This document shows, piece by piece, positions 54,865 through 64,000 of a stretch of 64,000 nucleotides of DNA. The notes beneath the pieces are model-generated. The model did not search any database. It was not told the DNA's origin and worked only from the letters and a program-made list of their open reading frames with translations. The stretch comes from Tetracentron sinense. Its lineage: Eukaryota > Streptophyta > Magnoliopsida > Trochodendrales > Trochodendraceae. Within the stretch, counting starts at the first letter, position 1; every line of letters starts with the position of its first letter. The position numbers were made by a program, and so were the translations under genes. The stretch is taken from contig CM026562.1 of assembly GCA_015143295.1 (NCBI GenBank), forward strand, positions 12,862,041 to 12,926,040. The letters run 5' to 3'.

Positions 54865-57521
54865 TGATGAGTGTGTAAAAGTACACTCAAAACCAGTTAT
54901 TTTGTAACCCTTTAGAGACACTTTTAGTCTGAATCCTTGATTTAAAGCCTACTGATCGGTGCTAATCGTTACACATTTATGCACCTTAAACTTCAGTTGT
55001 TAATCCCTTTGAGCCCATTTATCTATTACAATACTTCACTTGAGTGTATTTATTGTTTTCAGGTTCATGTAAGGAAAAGAAGACAAAAATAATCATTTAC
55101 AAGCTTTAAAGTCTCTTGTGAATCGCTACCGAGCAAAGATCTGAGCTAAAGAGAAGTAGAAATGCAAAATCAACCCTTATTCAGTGTTTGGGGCATAACT
55201 CCTTAACCGTAGCTCCGATTTAGGCCTATAATATATCAAAACGACCGGCTCGAAAATCTCTACAACTTCTATCAAGGAAGTTTGTACAAATTCTATAACC
55301 ATTGATCGATCAGAGCAATTTTGGCCGATCAATCGGCGGACGCCATTTTGGGAGTTCTTTAACCACCGATCGATCGGTGCCTCTTGGCCGATAGATCGGC
55401 GGACGCCTTTTTGGTGATGTTAGAAAGTGTGAAAAAGGGATTTTTGAGCTTATTTTGGATGTTTCTAATGCTACAATTCATGGGGATTCTCTCTCTATAA
55501 AAAGAAAAACATCGTTCCATGCAAAATGTTCTGAATTTTGAGATTTGAAAGAGAGAAGACTCTGGAGATCTGTGGAGGTTAGAGAATGGATTGCTCGCGT
55601 TCTTCGTCGAAAGCGGTGTTCATTACTCTCGCTATGAACTAATTCATTTTTCTAGGGTTTAGATGAAACCCTAGCCAAGTAACTGTATCTCTTTGTACTT
55701 TATTTTAGTTTATTCAATTGTGAACAATGATTGCATAATAAGAGGGTTATTCATAACCAGAGTTTATTGATTATATTCGATTTCAGTGTGATTCTATCCT
55801 TATCTTAGGTTTTATTATATTGAAATTGAAATCATCCATCTTGATTTTCTGTGATTATTAATGTGGATTTCATGCAATGGTTTTTACTGTCGAGGAATTA
55901 AATCATAGGATATTTTATGCTAAGGGAAGACGAGTGATTTCACAACCCTAGTTTAGTGTGTATCACTCGTGTTAACCGAAGATAGGATATGCCTAAGGTC
56001 TACTCCCTTGAATCATTCTAGATAGATGAGTGGAGTCTTGTAGTCACTCTCATCCCTGTTGTTTACATTGTGATGGACTTGAATAAATGCATTAGGGACC
56101 AGTTATGAAGCTAGTGGTGGATTTGAATACCCTAGATCTTTTCTCACTGATATTTCATCAAAAACTCTTAGTTTCATTAGTTAAAATAGAATCTGTTAGT
56201 TTAATTTTCACTCTTAGGTTAAAAATCAATCAATCAAATCAATCATTCGTGTTACCCATTGACTTAGAAATAATCTTGAGAGAAAGGTAACGAAACCAGC
56301 GCAGTCCTCTGTGGTTCAACACCCCATACTAGTCACTATTCTACGGAATTGTAGCTACTACGAGGTTTATTTAATTGACGATCACCTACATTCTAAACTT
56401 GTTTCCCTATTTATTGATTGCAAATTCTAATCATTTTCTATGATATTTTATGTAGGGAATTCGAGTAAAGAAGTCTCGTGGAAATCAACAAAAAGAAAAG
56501 AGTTAAAAAGATGAAAAAAATAGTCAAAGTGGCGAAATGGCGATCTGGGCGATCAATCGGAGTGCCGATCGATCGGCCAGAATCGTTGATTGATCTGAAG
56601 GCGGTGATTTTTCTGGATTTTTGCGATTGAAGGCCCGATCGATCGGCACCCTTGCCCGATCGATCGGTGGTTGCGGGACTAGCATTTTTGGCCACAAATT
56701 GACTATTTTGAGCGAGATTTTGTATTGGAAAGTTTCCCTTTTTGCTTAGTTTCATTCTTCTTCTTCCCTTTTAGTTAATTTAAACTCATAGAGAAGTCTT
56801 ATAAGAGAGATCATTGAACCTCTGACCAGGGGAATCATCTCTCTTCTCTTATTATTTTAGTTTTTCTCTCTGTATGGATTGCTAAAACCCTAGCCTTGGC
56901 TAGAGTGGAATTCTCTTGATGAGGTAATGTTAGTTTGAGTTAATCCAATTAGTGTTTTTAACGTTTATGATTTCTATGTTGGTTGTTCTACTTGTTTGAT
57001 CTCTTTCAATTGAATCTCTGGGATTTAAACCTTTTCACGAGTTCAGTTAGGCTTTTCTCGTAGTTGAGTAATAATTATTGATTTCTCAAACGAAGAACCT
57101 TCATCTTAGAGGACATTATTCTTTGTTGTGGTATTGCCTCCGGGTATATCGTCGTCCTCAAGTTTTTTTGATTAAGTGCGAGCTTGGGTTAAAATTCGTT
57201 TTGAATAATTGATTAGAAATCTATTTTAACTTTTTTATTATAATCTGAATTTCTAAAATCTTCCAATTGAGGGTTTGGGATGTGAAATCCTCAATTGAGT
57301 TATACTTTGGATAATCAAATTGGCATTACACCATTAAGGGGAGGAAACCTAATGCCTTGGCGCTTTTTCTCACTGATATCTTCCTCAATTCACTTAAACA
57401 TTCTCTACCAAAGATCCTACAAACCCCTTCTCCATTATTGCTCCTTATCTTCACTGCTCTCTGTGGTTCGACAACCCCCTTCACTGTACTGCAAAGTACC
57501 GCGTATCTTTGAGCGACATCA
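54865..57521 (+). repeat. Athila-like LTR with internal duplication
   Basis: Starts TGATGAGTGTGTAAAAGTAC. Two successive segments (about 55100-56350 and 56450-57490) each hold a CCGATCGATCGG palindrome cluster, an AAACCCTAGCC leader word and a CTCTGTGGTTC(A/G)ACA end word. So the LTR looks partly duplicated, or two diverged LTRs lie side by side. TATA box CTATAAAAAG at 55496. Confidence 0.65.
55303..55505 (+). promoter_or_regulatory. CCGATCGATCGG palindrome cluster and TATA, Athila-like LTR
   Basis: TGATCGATCA (55303-55312), GCCGATCAATCGGC (55324), the 16-bp perfect palindrome CACCGATCGATCGGTG (55364-55379) and GCCGATAGATCGGC (55387) precede the TATA box at 55496 by about 100-195 bp. A second cluster lies at 56551-56670 (perfect GCCGATCGATCGGC at 56564-56577). 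Confidence 0.6.
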
Positions 57522-57526
57522 AATTT

Positions 57527-57544
57527 TGGCGCCGTTGCCGGGGA
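57527..57544 (+). promoter_or_regulatory. Primer binding site of the Athila-like element
   Basis: TGGCGCCGTTGCCGGGGA, the tRNA-Asp-type site used by Athila elements. Confidence 0.85.
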
Positions 57545-57674
57545 GCAAGGCGAAAGCTAAGGGGCATATATTCTTTTTATTTATTTATTCCGGAGGAGGT
57601 TTGCTCTTGAAGCGGTAATCTTGTTCCTTTCTCCTTTTTGATTTAGTAGTTTAATTGATTCTCTTATTTTTGCT

Positions 57675-59151
57675 TTGTGCATGCATCGATACTGGAACGA
57701 ATTAGGTAGATTTGCGAAGAGACCGGAAGAATCTGAAACCCTTTTTACAAATTTATTTGATACACCCCCAGAATCTGATTCTGTTTCACTTGACTCTACA
57801 CATAGCACAAGGAGTGAACATGAGGATCATCAAGTTAAAACTCTTCATGAGCATTTACACCCTACACGGGCTGCCACACCTTCTTGCATTATATTTCTTC
57901 CTAATGTGCAAAATTTTGATTTTAAACCAGGGATGATTCAACTCCTCCCCACTTTTCATGGTTTAGATAATGAAAACTCATATGTGCACATTAGAGAATT
58001 TGAAGAGGTGGTAGCTACATTTCACAATCAAATAGGCACCATAGATGCTGTCAGGCTCAATGTTTTTACATTCTCTCTGAAGGATGGAGCAAAGAGTTGG
58101 ATGTATTCTTTGAGGCCTAGGTTGATTGGGTCATGGGTAGAGATGACTCAAGCATTCTTCCATAAATATTTCCCTAATCATAAGACAAATGCTTTGAAGA
58201 GGCAAATTTCTACCTTCACTCAAAAAGAGAGCGAAAACTTGTATCAGGCCTGGGAAAGATATAAGGATCTTCTGAGTTTGTGCCCACATTATGGGTATGA
58301 AAGCTGACGCCTAGTGAGTTACTTCTATGAAGGACTTGCTCCTAGGGAATGCCAATTTATTGAGATGATGTGCAATGGAGATTTCTTTCAAAAAGACCCT
58401 GATGAGGCCATGGATTACCTGAGTGAGTTGGCTGAAAAAGCCCATACTTGGACGGGACCTAGTGCTACTTAAAGCACCCACCTCCACTCCTTCTAGTGGA
58501 GGGATTTTTCACTTGAGAGAAGATTATAACCTAAAAGCTAGATTGGAGAGCTTAACGAAAGAAGTTGAGGCTCTACGTATGAAATAAAAAATGGCAACTA
58601 CCCCTGTTTATCAGGGAGAGACCAGATGGATTTGTGAGGTTTGCCATGAGATTGAGCATCCTACCAAAGAGTGTCCAACACTCCAAGAGATGAGGGGGGT
58701 GTATGAGGAACATTGTAATGCTATGGGCAATTACAGGAAGCCCTATTCACCTTACTCTAAGACTTATAACCCAACTTGGAAAAATCATCCTAACTTTAGC
58801 TGGAGTAACAATTCTCAAACCCCTCAATAACAGATGCCCCCTAAAAATTTCACTACACCTCAATTTTCTGCAGCTAATACATCATTACCATCTAGGAGTT
58901 CTCTTGAGGAGACATTGCATGCTTTCATAAATGTTAAAGGTAAAACCAATCAAAAATTTGAAGCATTGTTCACTCAAATGGCTGAGGAATTTAAGGAAGT
59001 TAAAAGTCATGTATCTAAATTGACAAATTCTTTGAGTTTTAATGAGCAATGGAGATTTCCTTCTCAAACTCAACAAAACCGTCAAGGTCAACACATGGTA
59101 CAAGACTCTACCATCGAAAAAAAAGAATTTGAGCAAATTAATGTCATTACT
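57675..59151 (+). pseudogene. Athila-like gag, one early stop
   Basis: Open from 57675 to 58307 (LPTFHGLDNENSYVHIREFE, FTFSLKDGAKSWMYSLRPR, FFHKYFPNHKTNALKRQIS, YQAWERYKDLLSLCPH). A TGA at 58306-58308 stands where the family has tryptophan. The same frame then continues (YEGLAPRECQFIEMMCNG, ELAEKAHTWTGPS), and later frames carry a zinc knuckle CEVCHEIEHPTKEC (CX2CX4HX4C, about 58636-58680). The solo LTR E splits it at EQINVIT. Confidence 0.85.
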
Positions 59152-59439
59152 TGTCGCGACCCAAAACCCACCCTAGGAGTTAGAGTGAACTTTGGACGAC
59201 TAATCATGACTTGCTTGACAACCAACCTGCAAAACCCACAGAGCATATACCATAGAAGACAATATAGCGGAACATAACTATAAAACACAGTGGAAGTCTA
59301 ACCAAACCTCTATGAATATACATGCTCAAATCCAAGTTATACAAAAGTAACCAAAAGAAAGTGCGGACAGGCCCGCCAAAATACATGAAAGTATATCTCT
59401 CATCTCACCCACAGCTATTCACTCAGAATCTACAACCAC

Positions 59440-59559
59440 CTAGTGGTAACCCTCTACGGGAGGTTCCTCCAAAGGCTCCTCGACGTACTCCTCCTCCACC
59501 CAAGGGCTCGGAGCACAGATATCAAACGGAGCAGCAGCTCCCTCAGAACCTGCCGACAT
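59440..59559 (-). CDS. Short conserved open frame in LTR E, 39 residues
   Basis: ATG at 59559; begins MSAGSEGAAAPFDIC, then PSPWVEEEYVEE and ends VEGYH before TAG (59442-59440). It shares SEG-A-APFDIC with LTR A and PWVEEEY with LTR B. No known domain. Confidence 0.4.
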   Translation of the reverse strand: MSAGSEGAAAPFDICAPSPWVEEEYVEEPLEEPPVEGYH

Positions 59560-60970
59560 AAGAAGTACGGCTGAGCATGGAATACTCAGCGGGTACTAAA
59601 TACTAACCAATAGTCATAGCAAAACCATAGCAGTATAGGAAGCAGGAAGCATTTCACATATATAAAGCAGGAAACAATTCAAGCATATAAAGCAGGAATA
59701 ATTCATATCATGACAATAAAATAAAGGAGTATATAATCATGCTTGAATTCATAAAAACCGATAAAACCCTTGAAAACACCGTGCACTTGACTTGACTGAA
59801 AATACCATTTCCTTGCTTGAAAACTTGTCATGTTTGTCTTATCTTATCGTATCGTGCGTGTCATGCCATGTCATGCTTGCTTGGAAAGTAAACTACTTGT
59901 GAGGGAAGGGAGACCCTTCTTCCTAGAATGATTATGCTTGTCATGCCATGTCTTGTCATGCTTGCTTAAAAAAGTAAACTACTTGTGAGGGAAGGGAGAC
60001 CCTTCTTCCTAAATGCCCATGCTTGTCATGTCCTTTCACTTGTGAGATGTTCTTGTGAGATGTACTTGCGAGGGAAGGGAGGCCCTTCTTATGTTATGTA
60101 TGCACTTGTGAGGGAAGGGAGACCCTTCTTATGAAAATGCATGATTGTCTTGTCCTTGCCAAAAGCGAGGTAAAACATATCGTACGATATGCCCCACCTC
60201 TAAATCCCATTCTTGAAAACCTCGGTAAATCATGTCATGTATGCGTGCTCGTGAGGTCGTGTGCATACTTGCATTTGGAATTAAATATGGCATTTGGGTA
60301 ATTCATAACACATAACATCAATGATTTGGGAAATTTAATATTGATATCATTTAAGGAAAGCGAACCATCACACTATCATAACCCTAGCAATTTCCATAAA
60401 CCTTAAACATGCATTTTCTTAAATTATCATTCATTTTATTCACCTTGGCATTTCATCAAACATGGTACATTCATTATTTATCAACCCTACAACATGCTTT
60501 TCTAGGTGGGTTATACTCACATCACACTTGTATGTTTATTATTAGTACAATGCCCTTCCCCATTCATTCATTACATCATCCACACGGCATCCATTCGCCA
60601 ACCTCCATCTCCATTTACCATACATACCACCAATCTCATAACACATATATGAATGAAGGAAAATAAGGAGAAACAAAGGAAAAAGGGAAGCTATAACTAG
60701 GAGGGTAGTAAGAAGTACCGACCTTGATCAAGTGGGGAGAAATCCCCCTTTCCAAAACGACCGTGAGTTGCTGCCCTAGCTTGAGGAGAGTGCCCCACAC
60801 GAGCTTGAGCCGAGACTTGGAGAAAATAGACTTGAGGATGATCTAGGGTCTCAAACCCCTTTGATTTCTCTTCAAAATGGAAACCCTAGGTTTAGGAAAA
60901 CCTTCTCCTTTCTCTCTATCTCTCAAAAGACTCTAAGGGTTGAGAATGAGCCCTAAAGGCTCGGGTAATC

Positions 60971-61225
60971 CTATATAAGAAAGGGTATAACACCCGAATG
61001 TCGAAAATGCCCTTAGTGAAAATTCTGTAAAACGCGAGGACCGAGCGATCGGTGTTAATGACCGATCGATCGGTTGCCTACCGATCGATCGGTTTCATAA
61101 CCGAGCGATCGGTTGAAATTTCACTCTCTGGAAAATTTCCCCATAGTAAAATCTCGACCAGTCGATAGCCTCCGAGCGATCGGTTTTGGACCGATCGATC
61201 GCTCCATGGACCGAGCGATCGGTGG
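60971..61225 (-). promoter_or_regulatory. ACCGATCGATCGGT palindrome cluster and TATA box in LTR E
   Basis: ACCGATCGATCGGT occurs perfectly at 61061-61074 and 61080-61093. Variants ACCGAGCGATCGGT lie at 61040, 61100 and 61210, and further degenerate copies near 61170 and 61190. The TATA-like TCTTATATAG lies 70-245 bp downstream on the - strand. Confidence 0.6.
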
Positions 61226-61440
61226 TCTGCAGGTCCAAACTGTTTTGGCCATAACTTTTGACTCGTTCGTCCGATTTTGACGATTCAACTTGCGTTGGGT
61301 TCGTACTTCGAAAACGAACATTTCTGACGTTTCAGAATTTCCAATTTCTTCCTTATTTATTAATTGCATTACTTTAAAGGAAGAAAATGGCTACGAAGAA
61401 TCATGCATAAATGTGAAAAGGTCCGGGGCTCTACATTACT

Positions 61441-61975
61441 ACTCGTAGTGGAAAAGCAAAAGACATCCTTAACTCTACCCAAGAATTAGAGGATGAAACC
61501 AATGACACGAGTAATACTGATGTTAATGTGCCCGAAATTAGTGAGGTAGTTCGAAGTCCTATCTCCGTGCCATTTCCTCAAGCCTTAAAATCATCAAGAA
61601 ATCAGATTGCCCTACTGAAATCTTAGAAAATATTAGGCAAGTGAAAATAAATCTTCCACTTTTGCATGTTATCAAACAAGTGCCCACTTATGCCAAGGTT
61701 TTAAAAGATTTATGCACCATCAAAAGGAAGCACCATGTGAAGAAAACTGCTTTTCTCACAGAACAGGTAAGTGATCTAATTCAACACAGGATTCCTCTCA
61801 AATATAAAGACCCTGGATGCCTCACAATTTCTTGTATTATTGGGGATCATGATTTTGAACAAGCTTTGCTTGATCTTGGGGCAAGTGTTAACTTAATGCC
61901 CTACTTAGTTTATTTACAGCTTGGCCTAGGAGAAATACAACCCACTACTGTGATGTTACAATTGGCTGACTGATC
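61441..61975 (+). pseudogene. Athila-like gag end and protease
   Basis: TRSGKAKD follows the restored VIT junction, then a linker with a stop near 61625. From 61641 a clean frame reads VPTYAKVLKDLCTIKRKHHV, LTISCIIGDHDFEQALLDLG and ASVNLMPYLVYLQLGLGEIQ. The protease active site D-x-G-A is present as DLGA. It stops at 61972-61974, just before the deletion junction. Confidence 0.85.
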
Positions 61976-61990
61976 TGTAAGGAAACCGAG

Positions 61991-63473
61991 GCATGGCCTC
62001 AGAAATTTTTTCTGTCAGGGACGATCGATTGTCTCATCGATTGCCACGACGATCGGTCGCCCATCACATGCAGGGTCTTAGACCCTTTTTTTCACGACAT
62101 TTTAAACCACCCCAAAAAATTATACAGTTTAAATTTTGGACTGCGGACAGTTCAAAACCGAGGCTACATCCCTCTACTCTGATCAAACCACATCATTATT
62201 CAGGGTCTCGGACCTATTCAATCCCTTCCCACAACAATCCAAACACATCCATAGATCATTTCAGGGTCTCGGACCCTTTCATCCATCCACACATTGAAAC
62301 CATGCCAAAATATAGCAATAAAAGGGGAAAATGAGAAGAAAAGAGAGAGTTTTTTTACCTTTTTCTAGCATTTCAGGGGTCCGCACGGACGATCCGTTGC
62401 TGCCAATGCGATCACCACGTCGAATAACCTTGGGGTAGCACGCATGCAACGTGCGGCCACTTTTCTCTCTCCTCCTTTTTCCCTTTCTCTCTAGAAACTC
62501 TCTCTCTCTACAAATTCGGGAACCCACTGTCTGAATGAAAATTTTGGGTTAAGGCAAAGCCTTATATAGGGAAAGGGTTTGGATCATGCACAACGTGCAC
62601 ATAAGAAAATGGTGTGAACTTTGACTTTTCAACCATTTGACTTGGTTGACCAAGTTTGACTGGATTCTGATTTCTTTCACGGAAATAGCCCATGTAACGA
62701 TACTAAATGATGTGGAATTCCAACAAAACTTCAGGTGACCGAGCTTGGGATAGTTCGACACCTGTTGTAAAAATTTCAGGAAAAAATACTGAGTTTTGAT
62801 AGCTGCATTTTAGTCCAAAAGAAAATTGCAAAACCTATTAATTTCCTGATTTTAGACACAAAACATGCTGCCATTTCTAGGTTTTAGATGATTAATTGTC
62901 GAAACGATAGACGACCATCCTCACGGCCGATCGACACACTGTGGTACCAGCCGCATGGATTTCTATTAAAATCCTCAATAATTATGGAGTCCCAACTGAA
63001 TTCTAAAAAATCTAGAATTTCCTGGTTTTCTCGATTTTCTTACATTTAAGACCCCTGTGGTCTCGCAAATCGATATGCGACGGAACCAAAACTTCAGGTG
63101 ACTAAACTTGGGGTAATCTGACACCTACTATAAAAATTTTGAGAAAAAATACTGAGTTTTGACAGCTGCACTTTAGTCAGGAAGAAAACTGTAAAACCCA
63201 CTAATTTCCTGATTTTTCTCAATTTTATCACACATAATGGCCTCGCTGTCCCACAAAATGATACCTGACAGAACCGATACGATAAGGGTGTGTCTCGGTA
63301 ATCGACCGGTACATTGTGTGCAATTTTTGAGAAAAGATACTGAGATTTCCTCGATGCACTTCAATCCCGAGCAAAACCCACTTTTTATTAATTTAACAAG
63401 CACTCAAATATTTAACCCTAGTTAAGGACAAATAGATGCCTAATTTTATTATTTATAATTCTAGGGCGCTACA
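61991..63473 (-). repeat. 5' LTR remnant of the second Tekay-like element
   Basis: Aligned to 52913-54397 throughout (GCCTCAGAAATTTTTT at the broken edge; same TATA region CCTTATATAGGGAAAGGG near 62561). About 1.6 kb of its 3' part is missing, replaced by Athila-like DNA. Confidence 0.85.
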
Positions 63474-63478
63474 AAAGG

Positions 63479-64000
63479 TCTTTTAAAACAAAGTATTTGA
63501 TGAGTTTATAGTGCAGACATTGACGTCTGAGAAGAAGAGACCTTCAAATGTTGATGTTTGGCGTTTATAGTAACCCATAATTTTTTCTGTCTTTGCAGAC
63601 GTCGACGTCTGAGAAGGAAACATTGACGTTTGAGAGTAACAATGTTTAAAGAAAAATTTTGTGTTGCAGACGTTGAAGTCTCAATGTTAAACGTCGGCGT
63701 CTGCCTATGGAAAGCTTATAACGACTAGTTTTTCAACGACTACAACTGTATTAAATGCTACACCAACATCTATAATCATCTAAGCCCTATAAATTGAGTT
63801 CATTTCTGAACTATGAACAACCACTGATCATCCATTATGCTTACATTGATTATTGCATTCAACTCTCATCAATCATACGGTGAAAATCCCCAAATCCTTA
63901 AATCCTCCTATTTGAGCTTTTAAATCCCAATCATTTGAGTGATTTTTAGAAGAGTTATTTCAATCTTATCTAGCTCATTAACGAGCTTTGTATTTGGATT
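63479..64000 (+). mobile_element. Right half of the split older LTR
   Basis: Continuation of 50403-51316 across the insertion. Has the palindrome cluster CAGACATTGACGTCTG (63514), CAGACGTCGACGTCTG (63596-63611, 16-bp perfect) and degenerate copies near 63666 and 63690, followed by a TATA-like CCTATAAATTG at 63786. It runs off the window. Confidence 0.5.

Larger units (their letters stand above)
59152..61435 (-). mobile_element. Solo LTR E, TGTAGAACC family, inside Athila-like gag
   Basis: On the - strand it starts TGTAGAGCCCCGGACCTTTT at 61435 and ends GGGTCGCGACA at 59152; 2284 bp. Perfect duplications TTACT flank it (59147-59151, 61436-61440). Carries the family word CGCAAGTTGAATCGTCAAAA (- strand, about 61300), a palindrome cluster, TATA at 60980-60971, AGGGAAGGGAGACCCTTCTT tandem repeats (59895-60140) and the short frame 59559-59440. 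Confidence 0.93.
54865..61990 (+). mobile_element. Athila-like Ty3/gypsy element, 5' half, nested
   Basis: LTR 54865 to about 57521, then the primer site TGGCGCCGTTGCCGGGGA (57527-57544) typical of Athila-type elements, gag 57675-59151, solo LTR E 59152-61435, gag/protease continuation 61441-61975. It then stops at the deletion junction 61990/61991 with the Tekay-like LTR. RT, integrase and the 3' LTR are absent. Confidence 0.85.
51322..63473 (-). mobile_element. Second Tekay-like gypsy element, heavily deleted and invaded
   Basis: Bounded by perfect duplications AAAGG (51317-51321, 63474-63478). On the - strand: 5' LTR remnant 63473-61991 (starts TGTAGCGCCCTAGAATTATA); foreign Athila-like DNA 61990-54865; last part of pol with integrase tail and chromodomain 54864-54398; purine tract AAGGAGGGGAGAT; 3' LTR 54397-51322 (starts TGTAGCACCCCAGAATTATA, ends GCGTCACA). 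The shared duplication shows that the two LTR pieces belong to one insertion. Gag, protease, RT and the rest of the 5' LTR are gone. Confidence 0.85.

Noticed and set aside
57295..57618. 107-codon frame spanning the Athila-like LTR end and primer site
   Set aside because: It runs across the LTR/primer-site border, which is not coding in this element type.

Overview
The window reads as nuclear DNA of a eudicot plant. Genes have many short, conserved exons and very long AT-rich introns, and most of the sequence is nested LTR retrotransposons, LINEs, a SINE and foldback elements. A short diverged piece of plastid 16S rDNA is also present. I cannot name the species.

Two host genes are supported, facing each other tail to tail. 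(1) On the + strand, 435-13734, is the 3' half of KEEP ON GOING (KEG): the end of the ankyrin region and all twelve HERC2-like repeats (seven exons, 842 residues), ending at a TAG at 13732-13734. Its RING, kinase and most ankyrin exons lie left of the window. (2) On the - strand, 38562-14920, is a complete four-exon Nudix hydrolase of 181 residues spread over 23.6 kb. The stop codons of the two genes are about 1.2 kb apart. All splice phases of both genes close without a frameshift, so both look functional despite large insertions in their introns.

Layout. 0.6-4 kb: KEG intron with an antisense solo LTR (A). 4.4-11.3 kb: 6.9 kb KEG intron with a 5'-truncated LINE and a gypsy leader/gag scrap. 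11.3-13.7 kb: remaining KEG exons. 14.9-38.6 kb: Nudix gene. Its 14 kb third intron holds a foldback element, the plastid 16S scrap, a 9.27 kb Ty1/copia element with TSD AATAA, and an RTE-type LINE. Its other introns hold a hAT-like element, a SINE, a solo copia LTR and foldback repeats. 40.3-50.4 kb: a Tekay-like Ty3/gypsy element interrupted by two solo LTRs (C and B). 51.3-63.5 kb: a second Tekay-like element (- strand, TSD AAAGG). It was invaded by an Athila-like element, which was in turn invaded by solo LTR E; a deletion then removed much of both hosts. 50.4-51.3 and 63.5-64 kb are the two halves of an older LTR that this complex split.

The most unusual signal is in the LTRs. Several carry, just upstream of a TATA box, a cluster of 10-16 bp CG-containing palindromes whose sequence differs from copy to copy. 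Four solo LTRs of one family also share a short open frame with an EPW(V/I)EEEY-like core that differs largely at synonymous positions. I do not know of a description of either.
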